Shown: positions 44,604-53,849, counted from the first letter of the stretch. The stretch: DNA of 64,000 nucleotides from Cylindrospermopsis curvispora GIHE-G1 (GCF_014489415.1 NZ_CP060822.1:2465501-2529500), one strand, 5' to 3'. Program-made: numbers and translations. The notes: generated by a model from the sequence alone, not told the origin.

Positions 44604-45614
44604 ATGAACTTTCCATTATTGAAAGAAATCATCCAGTTATTCACATTTATTAAAGATCTGTTTGTAGGCATTCAAAAACTATTAATGCCCCCCAGATCTT
44701 TTTCTTGGCAGACGTTTATATATCTAAGTGTTTTCTCCTGGGGAATTTCATCTCTAGCCACCGGTATAATCAAAGATATTATTGCTTTCACGGGTTGGAT
44801 ATTTTTATTCACCGGAACCGCCTGGTATACAACAGATTCTCCCGTAAGAATCCCAGGAACTTTTATGCCTGTGGGTGCTTTGTTGACAGGATTTATATTT
44901 AGTGTATTTGCCTTTGGAAATGGAGAAAACCCAATCACAGTCAGAACCATAGTTTTGTGGCCCACAATTGCTGCCCTAATTACAGCACTACCACAGTTTT
45001 TTACGGGGGATGGCATATCGCCAAAAGCAACTCTCCCTAAGTTGGAAGTCAGACAAAAAATCATTTTGCTGCTAAGTTGGTCAATGTTAATTAGTTGCTG
45101 GTTGCAATTTAACTTTGTCACAGATAAATGGCTAAAAGAATATCCCAGTTTATCTGCACAGAGTTTTCAACGCAGCAATTTTGTAATTAAATTTGAACCA
45201 AAAGCAAGCAAACCAGAACCGGGCAATGTAATTTTAAATAGAATTGAACCACTAATTCTACAGCAAATCACTAATAGACCTTGGTCAGAAGTAGAAAGGT
45301 GGCTATTGGAGGCTAATCAACAAGTGGGTAACTTAGGAAAAATAATGATTAATAAAAACCTGCGAGAATTTGAAGAGAAGGGACTATGGAAAATCGAACC
45401 TCGTGTGGTTAATATCAAATCAGGTTACCGATTAGATCTTCTCAGTATTTGGCAAGGACCGACTGATAGTAAAAAGGGGTTTTATTTACGCAAATCTTGT
45501 TACATTGAACCAATTGCTTCCGAGTACACCACCGATAATAAAAATGTGAAGGCAAAAATTAAATGCGATCCCAAAACGAAATTTTTTAGAGGTTCGCCAC
45601 CAGCACAACAGTAG
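44604..45614 (+). CDS. fraD: Septal junction protein FraD
   Basis: A 336-residue protein equivalent to FraD, a septal-junction component that forms the plug of the cell-cell channel in Anabaena. The N-terminal half has several transmembrane segments (SWQTFIYLSVFSWGISSLA, DIIAFTGWIFLFTGTAWY, GALLTGFIFSVFAFGNG, IILLLSWSMLISCWLQF), and the C-terminal part is a hydrophilic periplasmic domain with a helical start (SNFVIKFEPKASKPEPGNVI). Length is close to the 343 residues of Anabaena FraD. It is the middle gene of the operon; fraE follows after 34 bases. Confidence 0.87.
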   Translation: MNFPLLKEIIQLFTFIKDLFVGIQKLLMPPRSFSWQTFIYLSVFSWGISSLATGIIKDIIAFTGWIFLFTGTAWYTTDSPVRIPGTFMPVGALLTGFIFSVFAFGNGENPITVRTIVLWPTIAALITALPQFFTGDGISPKATLPKLEVRQKIILLLSWSMLISCWLQFNFVTDKWLKEYPSLSAQSFQRSNFVIKFEPKASKPEPGNVILNRIEPLILQQITNRPWSEVERWLLEANQQVGNLGKIMINKNLREFEEKGLWKIEPRVVNIKSGYRLDLLSIWQGPTDSKKGFYLRKSCYIEPIASEYTTDNKNVKAKIKCDPKTKFFRGSPPAQQ

Positions 45615-45648
45615 GCAAAGATACTTCATAATTACCATCTATTAACAG

Positions 45649-46446
45649 GTGACAACTATCTCCAAGATGAACATTATTACAACTCTTGTTATAGCCAAAA
45701 ATCTACTCCAACAAGTAGTAAGAGATCGCCTTCTATATATCCTAGTTTTTTACGCAGTTATTCTTGCCCTTGCTAATCGAGTGATTTTTCAATTTGCAGC
45801 AGCAACCCAAGACAAAATCTTTTTGGATGTAGGTTTGGGGATAATGAACATTATAGGTTTGATTGTAGCAGTATTTATCGGTACTAGCATGATGAATCAG
45901 GAAATAGAAAAAAGGACAATCCTGACCATTCTTGCTAAACCAATTAGCCGTGGTCAATTGATTATCAGTAAATACTTAGGTTTATGTGGGGTATTGCTGT
46001 TGCTTCTGACATGTATGACAATCATCTACCTAGGATTTTTGCAATTTCAGAAAATTACCTACAATCCATATACAATCATTTTGGCGGTGATATTCTTATT
46101 TTTGCAGTTAAGTTTAATCACCACCGTTGCCATAACTTTGGGAGTATTCACTAGTACCTTACTAGCTACTTTCCTTTCAATTGCTATCTACTTAATAGGT
46201 AACACTACTACCGACCTAGTCAACCTGGTACGTGCGGGTGAAAACCCGTTTATTGTAAATATTGTTACTATTTTATATCTAACTCTGCCGGATTTGTCCC
46301 GCCTGGATCTAAAAAATGATGTCGTTTATGGATGGGAAGCCATACCTGACACTATCACCTTATTCAGTAATGCAGGTTATGGATTAACCTATAGTTTGAT
46401 GCTATTGGCGATCGCCATTTTCATCTTTTCTCGAAAAGAATTTTAG
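45649..46446 (+). CDS. fraE: ABC-2-type permease FraE
   Basis: A 265-residue inner-membrane protein, similar to the ABC-2 permease family and equivalent to FraE, which is needed for filament integrity and proper heterocyst maturation. It has about six membrane segments, among them LLYILVFYAVILALANRVI, GIMNIIGLIVAVFIGTSMM and YSLMLLAIAIFIFSRKEF, with the permease-typical MMNQEIEKRTILTILAKPI cytoplasmic loop after the second. No ATPase gene is next to it, as in Anabaena. Last gene of the operon; a HIP1 site lies close to the end. Confidence 0.85.
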   Translation: MTTISKMNIITTLVIAKNLLQQVVRDRLLYILVFYAVILALANRVIFQFAAATQDKIFLDVGLGIMNIIGLIVAVFIGTSMMNQEIEKRTILTILAKPISRGQLIISKYLGLCGVLLLLLTCMTIIYLGFLQFQKITYNPYTIILAVIFLFLQLSLITTVAITLGVFTSTLLATFLSIAIYLIGNTTTDLVNLVRAGENPFIVNIVTILYLTLPDLSRLDLKNDVVYGWEAIPDTITLFSNAGYGLTYSLMLLAIAIFIFSRKEF

Positions 46447-46509
46447 AAGGAGTATCAAATCTGTGGACCTGTGGTATAATGGTACTGTAGTTAATGATGT
46501 GTACATATC

Positions 46510-47598
46510 ATGACCATAAATGATATGGATTTTAAACAGCTCCTAAAACAACAGTTACCTGCATTAATACAAGAGGATGTGGAAGTGCGGGATTTGCTGG
46601 TGAGGGCAATTTCCAGCTATTTTGCTGGAAGCTTGGAGACGGAAAGTCACTTTGATTTAGTATTGGGGGAAATACGACGGGATAGGGAAGAGCAGTCTCG
46701 CAAGTGGGATGAAAACAAACGGGAACTGGAACTTGACCGTCAGGAACAAGCTCGTAAGTGGGATGAAAACAAACAGGAACTGGAACTTGACCGTCAGGAA
46801 CAAGCTCGCAAATGGGGTGAAAACAAACAGGAATTTGACCGAGTATTCGCCCAAATGGAACTTGACCGTCAGGAACAAGCTCGCAAATGGGATGAAAACA
46901 AACAGGAATTTGACCGAGTATTCGCCCAAATGGAACTTGACCGTCAGGAACAAGCTCGCAAATGGGATGAAAACAGACGAGAATTTGACCAGGTCATCAC
47001 CCAAATGGAACTTGATCGTCAGGAACAAGCTCGTAAGTGGGATGAAAACAAACGGGAACTGGAACTTGACCGTCAGGAACAAGCTCGTAAGTGGGATGAG
47101 CAAACTGGTAAATGGAATGAAAACAGACAGGAATTTGACCGAGTTATCGCAGCAATAGATCGCATGAGTCGTAAGCATGACATTGCTATTAGCGGACTCG
47201 GTTCACGGTGGGGCCTATGTTCTGAGTCCTCGTTTCGTAATGGTCTAAAAGCAATCTTAGAAGAGTCTTTTGGCGTAGAAGTTTTGAATATAGTGGAGTA
47301 TGATGATCAAGGAATAGTATTTGGTAGACCAGACCAAGTGGAACTGGATTTGATTATCAGAAATGGGGAACTAATCATTTGTGAGATCAAATCATCCGTA
47401 AGCAAAGCTGACTTGTACACGTTTTACCGGAAAGTAGACTTTTATCAGCAACAACATCAAAGACAAGCTACGAGAAAGATTGTAATTTCACCCATGGTTC
47501 ACCCCAGTGCCAATTCCATAGCTTCTAAATTAGGAATTGAAATTTACAGCTCTAGTGAAGATGTTTCCGCAGAATTACCCCCTTCCCCAAGTTTGTAA
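46510..47598 (+). CDS. DUF3782-type protein: repeat coiled coil plus PD-(D/E)XK domain
   Basis: A 362-residue protein. After an N-terminal helix region (LPALIQEDVEVRDLLVRAIS), residues 64-192 are six near-identical coiled-coil units of RKWDENK.E..LDRQEQA type, in lengths 18, 18, 25, 25, 25 and 18 residues. The C-terminal part is a restriction-like nuclease fold: GLCSESSFRNGLKAILEE, then VELDLIIRNGELIICEIKSS with D, E and K of PD-(D/E)XK, and a closing VISPMVHPSANSIASKLGI. It is a known cyanobacterial family of unknown role. It starts 63 bases after fraE but seems unrelated to it. The 3' end overlaps the convergent permease gene by 24 bases. Confidence 0.8.
   Translation: MTINDMDFKQLLKQQLPALIQEDVEVRDLLVRAISSYFAGSLETESHFDLVLGEIRRDREEQSRKWDENKRELELDRQEQARKWDENKQELELDRQEQARKWGENKQEFDRVFAQMELDRQEQARKWDENKQEFDRVFAQMELDRQEQARKWDENRREFDQVITQMELDRQEQARKWDENKRELELDRQEQARKWDEQTGKWNENRQEFDRVIAAIDRMSRKHDIAISGLGSRWGLCSESSFRNGLKAILEESFGVEVLNIVEYDDQGIVFGRPDQVELDLIIRNGELIICEIKSSVSKADLYTFYRKVDFYQQQHQRQATRKIVISPMVHPSANSIASKLGIEIYSSSEDVSAELPPSPSL
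46699..47085 (+). repeat. Intragenic tandem repeats of 54 and 75 bases
   Basis: Six units in one frame: 54, 54, 75, 75, 75 and 54 bases. The two sizes differ by exactly 21 bases, one heptad of coiled coil (FDRV.AQ). Units are almost identical in DNA, and a partial seventh starts at 47086. The array must be prone to slippage. Confidence 0.88.
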
Positions 47599-48462
47599 TT
47601 GAAAGTAAACTAGTAGGAGGGTTATTACTAATAAAACACTAGCAACTGCAGCAGCATAACCGAAATCAAATTGGGCAAAAGCTTCTTGATAGGTGTAGTA
47701 AACCAACAAATTAGTAGAATTTAAAGGACCGCCACCAGTAATTACATAAACAGGCTCAAAACTGCGAAATGTGAAAATAGAAGTGGTGACAGTAGCAAAA
47801 ATTAAAGTTGGTCTTAGTCCTGGCAAAGTAATATGCCAAAACTGTTGCCAGTCACCTGCTCCGTCCAGCTCTGCTGCTTCGTAAAGAGTTGATGAAATGG
47901 CTTGTAAACCAGCTAAAAAAACCACCATGTTGAAACCAATTTGCTTCCAAATACTAAACAAAATTAAAACTGGCATGGCCCAAAAAGTATCACCTAACCA
48001 AGATATGGGAGGAAACCCAAAAAACTCCAACATTCCATTTACAGGACCAGTATTCTGAAACAACCAACGAAAACCTAAACCAGCAGCAACCAAAGAAATA
48101 ATAGAAGGTAAAAAATAGAAACTACGTAAAATTCCCCGCCAAGGTAGCACACGATTTAATAATACTGCTAACCCTAGGGGAATTACTAAACTGGGAATCA
48201 CCGTACCCAAAGTGAAATAGGCAGTGTTAAATAAGACCTGCCAAAAATCCGAATTTAATAACAGACGCCAGTAGTTCTTCAAACCTACCCAATAAATACC
48301 CTTAGACGTAAAACTACCAGCAGTGAAACTCAGATAAAATAAATAGACAATTGGCCAAATTATAAACAAACCTAATAATACCAGCGCCGGAGCTAGAAAA
48401 GTCCAAGCAGCAATGGTATGATTATCTAAGAGTTGACTGAGGGAAAACCGCCATCTTTTCAT
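47575..48462 (-). CDS. Sugar ABC transporter permease (MalF/UgpA type)
   Basis: A 295-residue inner-membrane permease with six predicted helices. It starts IAAWTFLAPALVLLGLFIIW and contains the ATPase-contact loop ISSTLYEAAELDGAGDWQQF followed by WHITLPGLRPTLIFATV, typical of carbohydrate uptake permeases. The start at the ATG ending at 48462 is chosen since homology begins there; a longer frame to 48507 would overlap the purN start. No binding protein, partner permease or ATPase lies beside it, so its partners must be elsewhere. The substrate is unknown. Confidence 0.87.
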   Translation of the reverse strand: MKRWRFSLSQLLDNHTIAAWTFLAPALVLLGLFIIWPIVYLFYLSFTAGSFTSKGIYWVGLKNYWRLLLNSDFWQVLFNTAYFTLGTVIPSLVIPLGLAVLLNRVLPWRGILRSFYFLPSIISLVAAGLGFRWLFQNTGPVNGMLEFFGFPPISWLGDTFWAMPVLILFSIWKQIGFNMVVFLAGLQAISSTLYEAAELDGAGDWQQFWHITLPGLRPTLIFATVTTSIFTFRSFEPVYVITGGGPLNSTNLLVYYTYQEAFAQFDFGYAAAVASVLLVITLLLVYFQLQTWGRG

Positions 48463-48498
48463 GATAATCTTGTTGACCGGGAGAATATCAGTAACTTT

Positions 48499-49149
48499 AT
48501 GATTCAATCTTACTCCATGAATAGCACCTCTAGTCTAATTTCCCCTGATGTTTCAGGTTACCAGTCCCATGACATAAAACCTGTAAAATTAGGAGTCATG
48601 GCCTCTGGGAATGGGAGCAATTTTGAGGTGGTTGCTCAAGCAATCAAATCGGGGGATCTTAATGCCCAAATTCAAGTTTTAATTTATAATAATCCCCTAG
48701 CAAAAGCAGCAGAAAGGGCTCTCAATCATGGAGTAGAAGCAATATTGCTCAATCATCGTCATTACCAAAAGCGAGAAGATTTGGATCGGGAAATTGTCAG
48801 CACTCTACGCCAATATCAAGTTGATTTAGTAGTTATGGCCGGTTGGATGCGTTTAGTTACCCAAGAACTAATAGATGCTTTTCCGAATCACATTATTAAT
48901 ATCCACCCCAGTTTATTACCTAGTTTTAAAGGTGTTAGAGCTGTAGAGCAAGCCTTAGAAGCAGGTGTAAAAATAACAGGTTGTACAGTTCACCTGCTGA
49001 GATTAGAAATGGACAGCGGTCCAATTTTGATGCAAGCTGCAGTTCCAGTATTGCCAAACGATACAGCAGAAACCCTACATGCGAGAATCCAAGTTCAGGA
49101 ACACCGGATCTTACCATTGGCCATTGCTCAGGTAGCTGATAAAATCTAA
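48499..49149 (+). CDS. purN: Phosphoribosylglycinamide formyltransferase
   Basis: PurN transfers a formyl group from 10-formyl-tetrahydrofolate to GAR, the third step of purine synthesis. It shows KLGVMASGNGSNFEVVAQAI (GAR phosphate site), LVVMAGWMRLVTQELIDAF, NIHPSLLPSFKGVRAVEQAL (catalytic N and H) and TGCTVHLLRLEMDSGPILMQ (catalytic D). The N-terminal 30 residues before VKLGVMASG are not conserved, and ATG 48517 is a second option. The start is 36 bases from the divergent permease start. purD is 8 kb upstream on the same strand but not in an operon with it. Confidence 0.93.
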   Translation: MIQSYSMNSTSSLISPDVSGYQSHDIKPVKLGVMASGNGSNFEVVAQAIKSGDLNAQIQVLIYNNPLAKAAERALNHGVEAILLNHRHYQKREDLDREIVSTLRQYQVDLVVMAGWMRLVTQELIDAFPNHIINIHPSLLPSFKGVRAVEQALEAGVKITGCTVHLLRLEMDSGPILMQAAVPVLPNDTAETLHARIQVQEHRILPLAIAQVADKI

Positions 49150-49175
49150 AAGATTAGAAATTATAGCTTATATCC

Positions 49176-50642
49176 ATGCCCATATTAACCAATATGCTTC
49201 TTAGTCCTATCAAGTTTGGTACTGATGGATGGCGAGGAGTAATCGCTGATGAGTTTACTTTTGAACGTCTGACTTTAGTTGCTTCCGTAGCAGCTAAAGT
49301 GTTATATAATACATATTATTCCCTGACCGGTAGCCGTACCATTGTAGTCGGATATGACCGTCGCTTTATGGCGGAAAATTTTGCCCGCGTTGTGGCTGAT
49401 GCTATTAAAGCTTTAGGATTTGATGTTCTATTTAGTCAGGACTATGCACCAACACCTGCTTTTAGTTGGGCTGCTAAAGATTTTAATGCTTTGGGAGCTT
49501 TAGTGATCACAGCTAGTCATAACCCTGGCTCCTATTTGGGGTTAAAAGTCAAGAGTGCTTTTGGGGGTTCAGTCCCTCCAGAAGTTACTCAGGAAATAGA
49601 AAGATTATTAACTGTAGAATTTTCCCCAGTAGGTAATCTAGGAAAAGAAGAGACGTTTGATCCCTGGATAAGTTATTGTCAAGCATTGGCAAAGAAAGTG
49701 AATATTGAGGCAATTCAGGAAGCAATATCCTCGGATAAATTAACACTATTTGTTGATGTGATGCATGGTGCAGCAGCTAGTGGTTTGGGGAGGCTATTAG
49801 GGCAAAAAGTGAAAGAAATTAATGGCAATCGAGATCCCCTATTTGGCGGAAAACCACCAGAACCTTTGCCTAAATATATTTCTGAAATTTCAGCTGAAAT
49901 TAAAAATTATACAGAAATTCATCACCAACAAAATCGGTCAACATTAACGGTTGGTTTAGTATTTGATGGAGATGGCGATCGCATTGCGGCGTTGGATAGA
50001 AATGGCAATTTTCTAAGTTCTCAGATATTGATTCCAATTTTGATAGATCACCTAAAAACCAGACGCAATTTTACCGGAGAAATTGTCAAAACCGTCAGTG
50101 GGTCTGACTTAATTCCCAGTGTAGCCAGATCCCTAGGTTTATCAATATTTGAAACTGCTGTTGGTTATAAATACATTGCTGATAGAATGTTGATGACAGA
50201 AGTTTTATTAGGTGGTGAAGAATCCGGGGGGATTGGTTATGGTAGCCACATTCCTGAGCGGGATGCTCTATTATCTGCATTGTACGTATTAGAAGCAGTT
50301 GTGGATTCTGGTTTAGATTTGGGTGAATATTATCAGCAATTACAGGAAAAGAATAATTTCTTCTCTGCTTATGATCGGATAGATTTACCATTGGCAAGTA
50401 TGCAGATCCGCGATAGATTACTACAACAACTAAAAACTCAGAAATTAACAGAAATTGCCGGTAAAAAAGTCATTGATTGTCAGACCATAGATGGTTATAA
50501 ATTTCGTCTTGCGGATGAAAGTTGGTTGATGATTCGATTTAGTGGCACTGAACCAGTTTTAAGACTTTACTGTGAAGCATCTACCATAGAACAAGTTCAC
50601 CAAACATTAAATTGGGCAAAAACCTGGGCAGAATCAAATTAA
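49176..50642 (+). CDS. Phosphoglucomutase/phosphomannomutase family protein
   Basis: A 488-residue alpha-D-phosphohexomutase that interconverts hexose-1- and -6-phosphates. It begins IKFGTDGWRGVIADEFTFER. The phosphoserine loop is ALVITASHNPGSYLGLK, the metal loop LVFDGDGDRIAAL, the sugar loop LLGGEESGGIGYGSHIPERD, and the phosphate-binding loop IRFSGTEPVLRLYCEA. All four catalytic elements are intact. The specificity (glucose, mannose or glucosamine) cannot be decided. ATG 49194 is an alternative start. It follows purN by 26 bases, and the XTP pyrophosphatase gene follows after 24 bases, so a small operon is possible. Confidence 0.92.
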   Translation: MPILTNMLLSPIKFGTDGWRGVIADEFTFERLTLVASVAAKVLYNTYYSLTGSRTIVVGYDRRFMAENFARVVADAIKALGFDVLFSQDYAPTPAFSWAAKDFNALGALVITASHNPGSYLGLKVKSAFGGSVPPEVTQEIERLLTVEFSPVGNLGKEETFDPWISYCQALAKKVNIEAIQEAISSDKLTLFVDVMHGAAASGLGRLLGQKVKEINGNRDPLFGGKPPEPLPKYISEISAEIKNYTEIHHQQNRSTLTVGLVFDGDGDRIAALDRNGNFLSSQILIPILIDHLKTRRNFTGEIVKTVSGSDLIPSVARSLGLSIFETAVGYKYIADRMLMTEVLLGGEESGGIGYGSHIPERDALLSALYVLEAVVDSGLDLGEYYQQLQEKNNFFSAYDRIDLPLASMQIRDRLLQQLKTQKLTEIAGKKVIDCQTIDGYKFRLADESWLMIRFSGTEPVLRLYCEASTIEQVHQTLNWAKTWAESN

Positions 50643-50666
50643 CATTTACCAACATTTACTAGTACA

Positions 50667-51242
50667 ATGAAAAAAACACTTGTGGTAGGGACGGGAAATC
50701 TGGGAAAATTAAGGGAAATGGAGGCTTATTTATCCGATTCTGGTTGGGAACTAACTCCCAAACCCCCTGATTTAGATGTGGATGAAACTGGAACCACCTT
50801 TGCTGAAAACGCCTGCTTGAAAGCTGTTGAGGTTGCAAAATATACATCTCAATGGGCGATCGCTGATGATTCTGGCTTGTGGGTAGACTCGTTAAATGGT
50901 GCGCCTGGTGTATATTCTGCCCGGTATGGAAACACGGACGAAGAAAGGATTGGAAGGTTACTACGGGAACTAGCAAACACGGAAACCCGGCAAGCCAAAT
51001 TTATCTGTGCCATAGCTGTTGCTAACCCCCAGGGAGAAATTATTTTCCAGTCTGAGGGTAGTTGTGGGGGGGAAATTCTGTATGAAGTGAGGGGAGAGGG
51101 AGGTTTTGGTTACGATCCGATTTTTTATGTACCGGAAAAAAAATTGACCTTTGCTCAAATGTCACCGGAGTTGAAAAAAAGCATTAGTCACCGGGGTCAT
51201 GCTCTCAGAAAGATAATTCCCCAGTTGCTTGGAGTTGACTAA
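50667..51242 (+). CDS. rdgB: XTP/dITP pyrophosphatase (RdgB/HAM1 family)
   Basis: A 191-residue nucleotide-cleaning enzyme that hydrolyses XTP and dITP to monophosphates and keeps non-canonical purines out of DNA and RNA. It opens TLVVGTGNLGKLREMEAYL (substrate SxNxxK-type loop, here GTGNLGK), has ETGTTFAENACLKAV and the catalytic IADDSGLWVDSLNGAPGVYS, then GEGGFGYDPIFYVPE and FAQMSPELKKSISHRGHALR. The length is normal. It may be cotranscribed with the mutase gene and purN, a link to purine metabolism. Confidence 0.93.
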   Translation: MKKTLVVGTGNLGKLREMEAYLSDSGWELTPKPPDLDVDETGTTFAENACLKAVEVAKYTSQWAIADDSGLWVDSLNGAPGVYSARYGNTDEERIGRLLRELANTETRQAKFICAIAVANPQGEIIFQSEGSCGGEILYEVRGEGGFGYDPIFYVPEKKLTFAQMSPELKKSISHRGHALRKIIPQLLGVD

Positions 51243-51260
51243 TTTCCCATTTCCCGGAAT

Positions 51261-52031
51261 CTAATTTAACGCAGGATCTTGAGTCTTAGTTTCTTCTTTC
51301 CTTTTGTCGGACTGCTGTTCAGTTGCTTGTTGAACTTGTTGCAAGTGAATACTATTAACTTGGTTGATGAATAGTTCTACAGCTTGACTGGCTTTTTGTT
51401 GTTGTTCTTGGTCACCAAAAACATCATAACAACGGTATGCGGGTGTAATTCCTAAAATGAATTTTTCTTGTTCTGCTTCTAATAACTCTACAATTGTATT
51501 GGCTGTAACCCAATTCTTTTGAAAGGGAAAAGATGTAACAATGCTAGCGACAATAGATGCTACTGCAGGACAAATGACAGGTAGCCACTTCAACCAGGGT
51601 TGTCCAGTTTCTAGTTTATCAACCAGGACTAAAATTGGTGTGACACCTGAGAGAATTACAGTGGAAATTTGCAAGACATAGTAAAGAGATCTAGCTATAT
51701 TCCTGGTTTTTTTATAGTCATTGATCAAATCTTGACAATATTCCAGGGCTTTTGCTCTTGCAGGGATAATAGTGTTATGTTCCAAGGAATTGCTATTCTG
51801 TAACAGGGATGTGTAAAGTTCAGCTTTTTTGGTGAATTCGTTTTTCTTGGCTTGTTTTTCCGCTGCGCCTACTGAGTTTCTGTTGATAAGGAACAGCAAA
51901 ATGGCTACTGCGGAAGCTCCAATTCCAGCTAGCAAGTAGGGCTGATTATTAGAGTCGAAATAAATGATCAACGCTGCACCAATAAAAATAGCAGCTAATA
52001 GATAATCAATCAGTTTTAAAAACAACAACAT
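51261..52031 (-). CDS. DUF4231 membrane protein
   Basis: A 256-residue membrane protein of the DUF4231 family, of unknown function. It has two hydrophobic pairs: residues about 8-50 (YLLAAIFIGAALIIYF, LAGIGASAVAILLFLI) and about 115-165 (LYYVLQISTVILSGVTPIL, WLPVICPAVASIVASIV). They are separated by a cytoplasmic helix, and a C-terminal helical tail rich in Q, E and K ends the protein. The family signature AQKNEF.K-type stretch appears as AKKNEFTKKAELY. It is convergent with rdgB (18-base gap) and divergent from the aminotransferase gene. Confidence 0.78.
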   Translation of the reverse strand: MLLFLKLIDYLLAAIFIGAALIIYFDSNNQPYLLAGIGASAVAILLFLINRNSVGAAEKQAKKNEFTKKAELYTSLLQNSNSLEHNTIIPARAKALEYCQDLINDYKKTRNIARSLYYVLQISTVILSGVTPILVLVDKLETGQPWLKWLPVICPAVASIVASIVTSFPFQKNWVTANTIVELLEAEQEKFILGITPAYRCYDVFGDQEQQQKASQAVELFINQVNSIHLQQVQQATEQQSDKRKEETKTQDPALN

Positions 52032-52574
52032 TTTTGCAAAAGGTTAGGAAAATAAATTGGATGTAGATAATTATGACTCAACTTATCATTGGGTCGATTT
52101 GGGGGAAAACACGGTTTTTCCGCAACAATTACACCATGTTAACCTAGTCTTTGCCAATATGTCCATTTTTAACCTGATATTTAACAATAAATAATATATG
52201 GTCTTATGTCATCAATTATTTAAAAAAAGTTTAAAAAAAGTATTTTTAAAAAAAGTTAAATTCAATTAACACATAATTGAATATGTTACGATGAAACTCT
52301 TACAGCAATTTCAAATGACGAACTGCTCCTATTATAGAGTCAGTTACAGCTCATCTGGTGCATAAATGGCGTGGGTAAATCCACTATTGTTGATGTCTTG
52401 AGAGTTGCAATGTCACAATTACCTAAGTAGCAGTACAAGCGTTGGGAAGCTATTCATAGACAATCATCAAGTACATAGGCTATCTACTCTCAACTTACCA
52501 GAAAGAAAATACAAATTTCAACCGAATTTCTGAGATATCCTTATATATGATAGAGATTGACTCAGAAAAGTAGA
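52032..52574. other. Long AT-rich divergent intergenic region
   Basis: A 540-base non-coding region between the DUF4231 gene and the aminotransferase gene. It contains a TTTAAAAAAAG-type triplet of A-tracts (52218-52260), an inverted repeat TTCAATTA...TAATTGAA (about 52261-52281), and otherwise no gene I can support. A 16-codon ATG frame at 52315 is too short to judge. The region is large enough for a small RNA or long leader. Confidence 0.5.
52218..52260. repeat. Tandem A-tract array
   Basis: Three A-runs of seven bases, each preceded by TTT or TTTTT, recur at roughly 11 to 15 base steps. Phased A-tracts bend DNA, and such sites often lie upstream of promoters. It is visible directly; a role is inferred. 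Confidence 0.55.
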
Positions 52575-53741
52575 ATGAAACTGGCAGCAAGAGTAGGTCA
52601 GGTAACACCCTCCATTACCCTGGCTATTACAGCTAAAGCTAAGGGTATGAGAACAGAGGGTATAGATGTTTGTAGCTTCAGCGCTGGAGAGCCGGATTTT
52701 GATACTCCAGCCCACGTTAGAGATGCAGCTATAAAAGCTTTAAAAGAAGGCAAAACCAAATACGGTCCGGCCGGTGGTGAGCTAAAGCTAAGAGAAGCTA
52801 TTGCTAACAAGCTAAAAAGCGATAATGGTTTAGACTATAAACCAGAAAACGTCTTGGTTACTAATGGGGGTAAACATTCCCTATATAATCTCATGATGGC
52901 ATTAATTGAACCAGGAGATGAGGTAATTATCCCTGCTCCCTATTGGTTGAGTTATCCAGAAATGGTTACTTTAGCAGGTGGTAGGTCAGTAATTGTACCA
53001 ACCTATGCTGACAATGGCTATAAAATTAGTGCCCAACAGCTCAAACAAGCTATTACCTCAAAAACTAAGTTATTTGTCCTTAATTCCCCTTCTAACCCCA
53101 CTGGGATGGTGTACACATTAGAAGAAATTCGGGATCTAGCTCAGGTGATTGTGGAGGCGGATATTTTCGTGGTTTCTGATGAAATTTACGAAAAGATTCT
53201 CTATGATGGCTCACAACATGTTAGTATTGGTTCCCTAAATGAGGAAATTTTTTCCAGGACCTTAATTAGTAATGGATTTGCTAAGGGTTATTCCATGACT
53301 GGTTGGCGTTTGGGTTATTTGGCAGGACCTTTAGAAATTATTAAAGCTGCTACTACTATTCAAGGACATAGCACTTCTAATGTCTGTACTTTTGCTCAAT
53401 ATGGTGCGATCGCTGCTCTGGAAGGTTCACAAGACTGTGTGGAGGAAATGCGTCAAGCCTTTGCCGAACGTCGTCAGGTTATGTATGATGGAATCAACTC
53501 CATTCCTGGGTTGACTTGTGCGCGACCTGATGGGGCTTTTTATTTATTTCCTGACATCAGTAAAACCGGTTTAAAGTCTCTGGAGTTTTGCGATGCTTTA
53601 TTAGAATCCCATCAAGTTGCTGTTATTCCAGGGGTAGCTTTCGGAGCTGATAACAACATTCGTTTTTCCTATGCTACAGATATGACTACAATTAAGAAGG
53701 GAGTGGAACGACTAGACAAGTTTGTTCGTTCCCTGTCTTAA
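52575..53741 (+). CDS. aspC: Aspartate aminotransferase (class I, PLP-dependent)
   Basis: A 388-residue class I aminotransferase. It begins [20 protein letters not shown], has [19 protein letters not shown], the [20 protein letters not shown] cofactor loop, [28 protein letters not shown] (cofactor aspartate) and [20 protein letters not shown] with the Schiff-base lysine, then [12 protein letters not shown]. This is the type that serves as aspartate, and in many cyanobacteria prephenate, aminotransferase. ATG 52575 is chosen since family homology starts there; the TTG at 52557 is possible. Monocistronic with a hairpin after the stop. Confidence 0.92.
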   Translation: MKLAARVGQVTPSITLAITAKAKGMRTEGIDVCSFSAGEPDFDTPAHVRDAAIKALKEGKTKYGPAGGELKLREAIANKLKSDNGLDYKPENVLVTNGGKHSLYNLMMALIEPGDEVIIPAPYWLSYPEMVTLAGGRSVIVPTYADNGYKISAQQLKQAITSKTKLFVLNSPSNPTGMVYTLEEIRDLAQVIVEADIFVVSDEIYEKILYDGSQHVSIGSLNEEIFSRTLISNGFAKGYSMTGWRLGYLAGPLEIIKAATTIQGHSTSNVCTFAQYGAIAALEGSQDCVEEMRQAFAERRQVMYDGINSIPGLTCARPDGAFYLFPDISKTGLKSLEFCDALLESHQVAVIPGVAFGADNNIRFSYATDMTTIKKGVERLDKFVRSLS

Positions 53742-53744
53742 AAA

Positions 53745-53802
53745 TATAGCCCTAGCCACCTGCAAGGGATGGACCCCGTCCTGAGCGCTGGCTAAAGCTA
53801 TA
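53745..53802. terminator. Imperfect hairpin after the aminotransferase gene
   Basis: TATAGCCCTAGCC (53745-53757) pairs with GGCTAAAGCTATA (53790-53802) at 11 of 13 positions. It begins 4 bases after the stop. Part of the right arm (TGGCTAAAGCTATAAAT) recurs at 3020-3036, so this may be a dispersed repeat as well as a terminator. Confidence 0.45.
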
Positions 53803-53849
53803 AATCCATAGATTTGTAGAGAGAGCCAATAACTAATATGATTCACATA

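Noticed and set aside
46657-47178. Long open frames on both strands (minus 173 codons, plus 149 codons) over the repeat array of the DUF3782-type gene.
   Set aside because: They come from the periodic DNA repeats; the true frame is set by the nuclease domain after the array.
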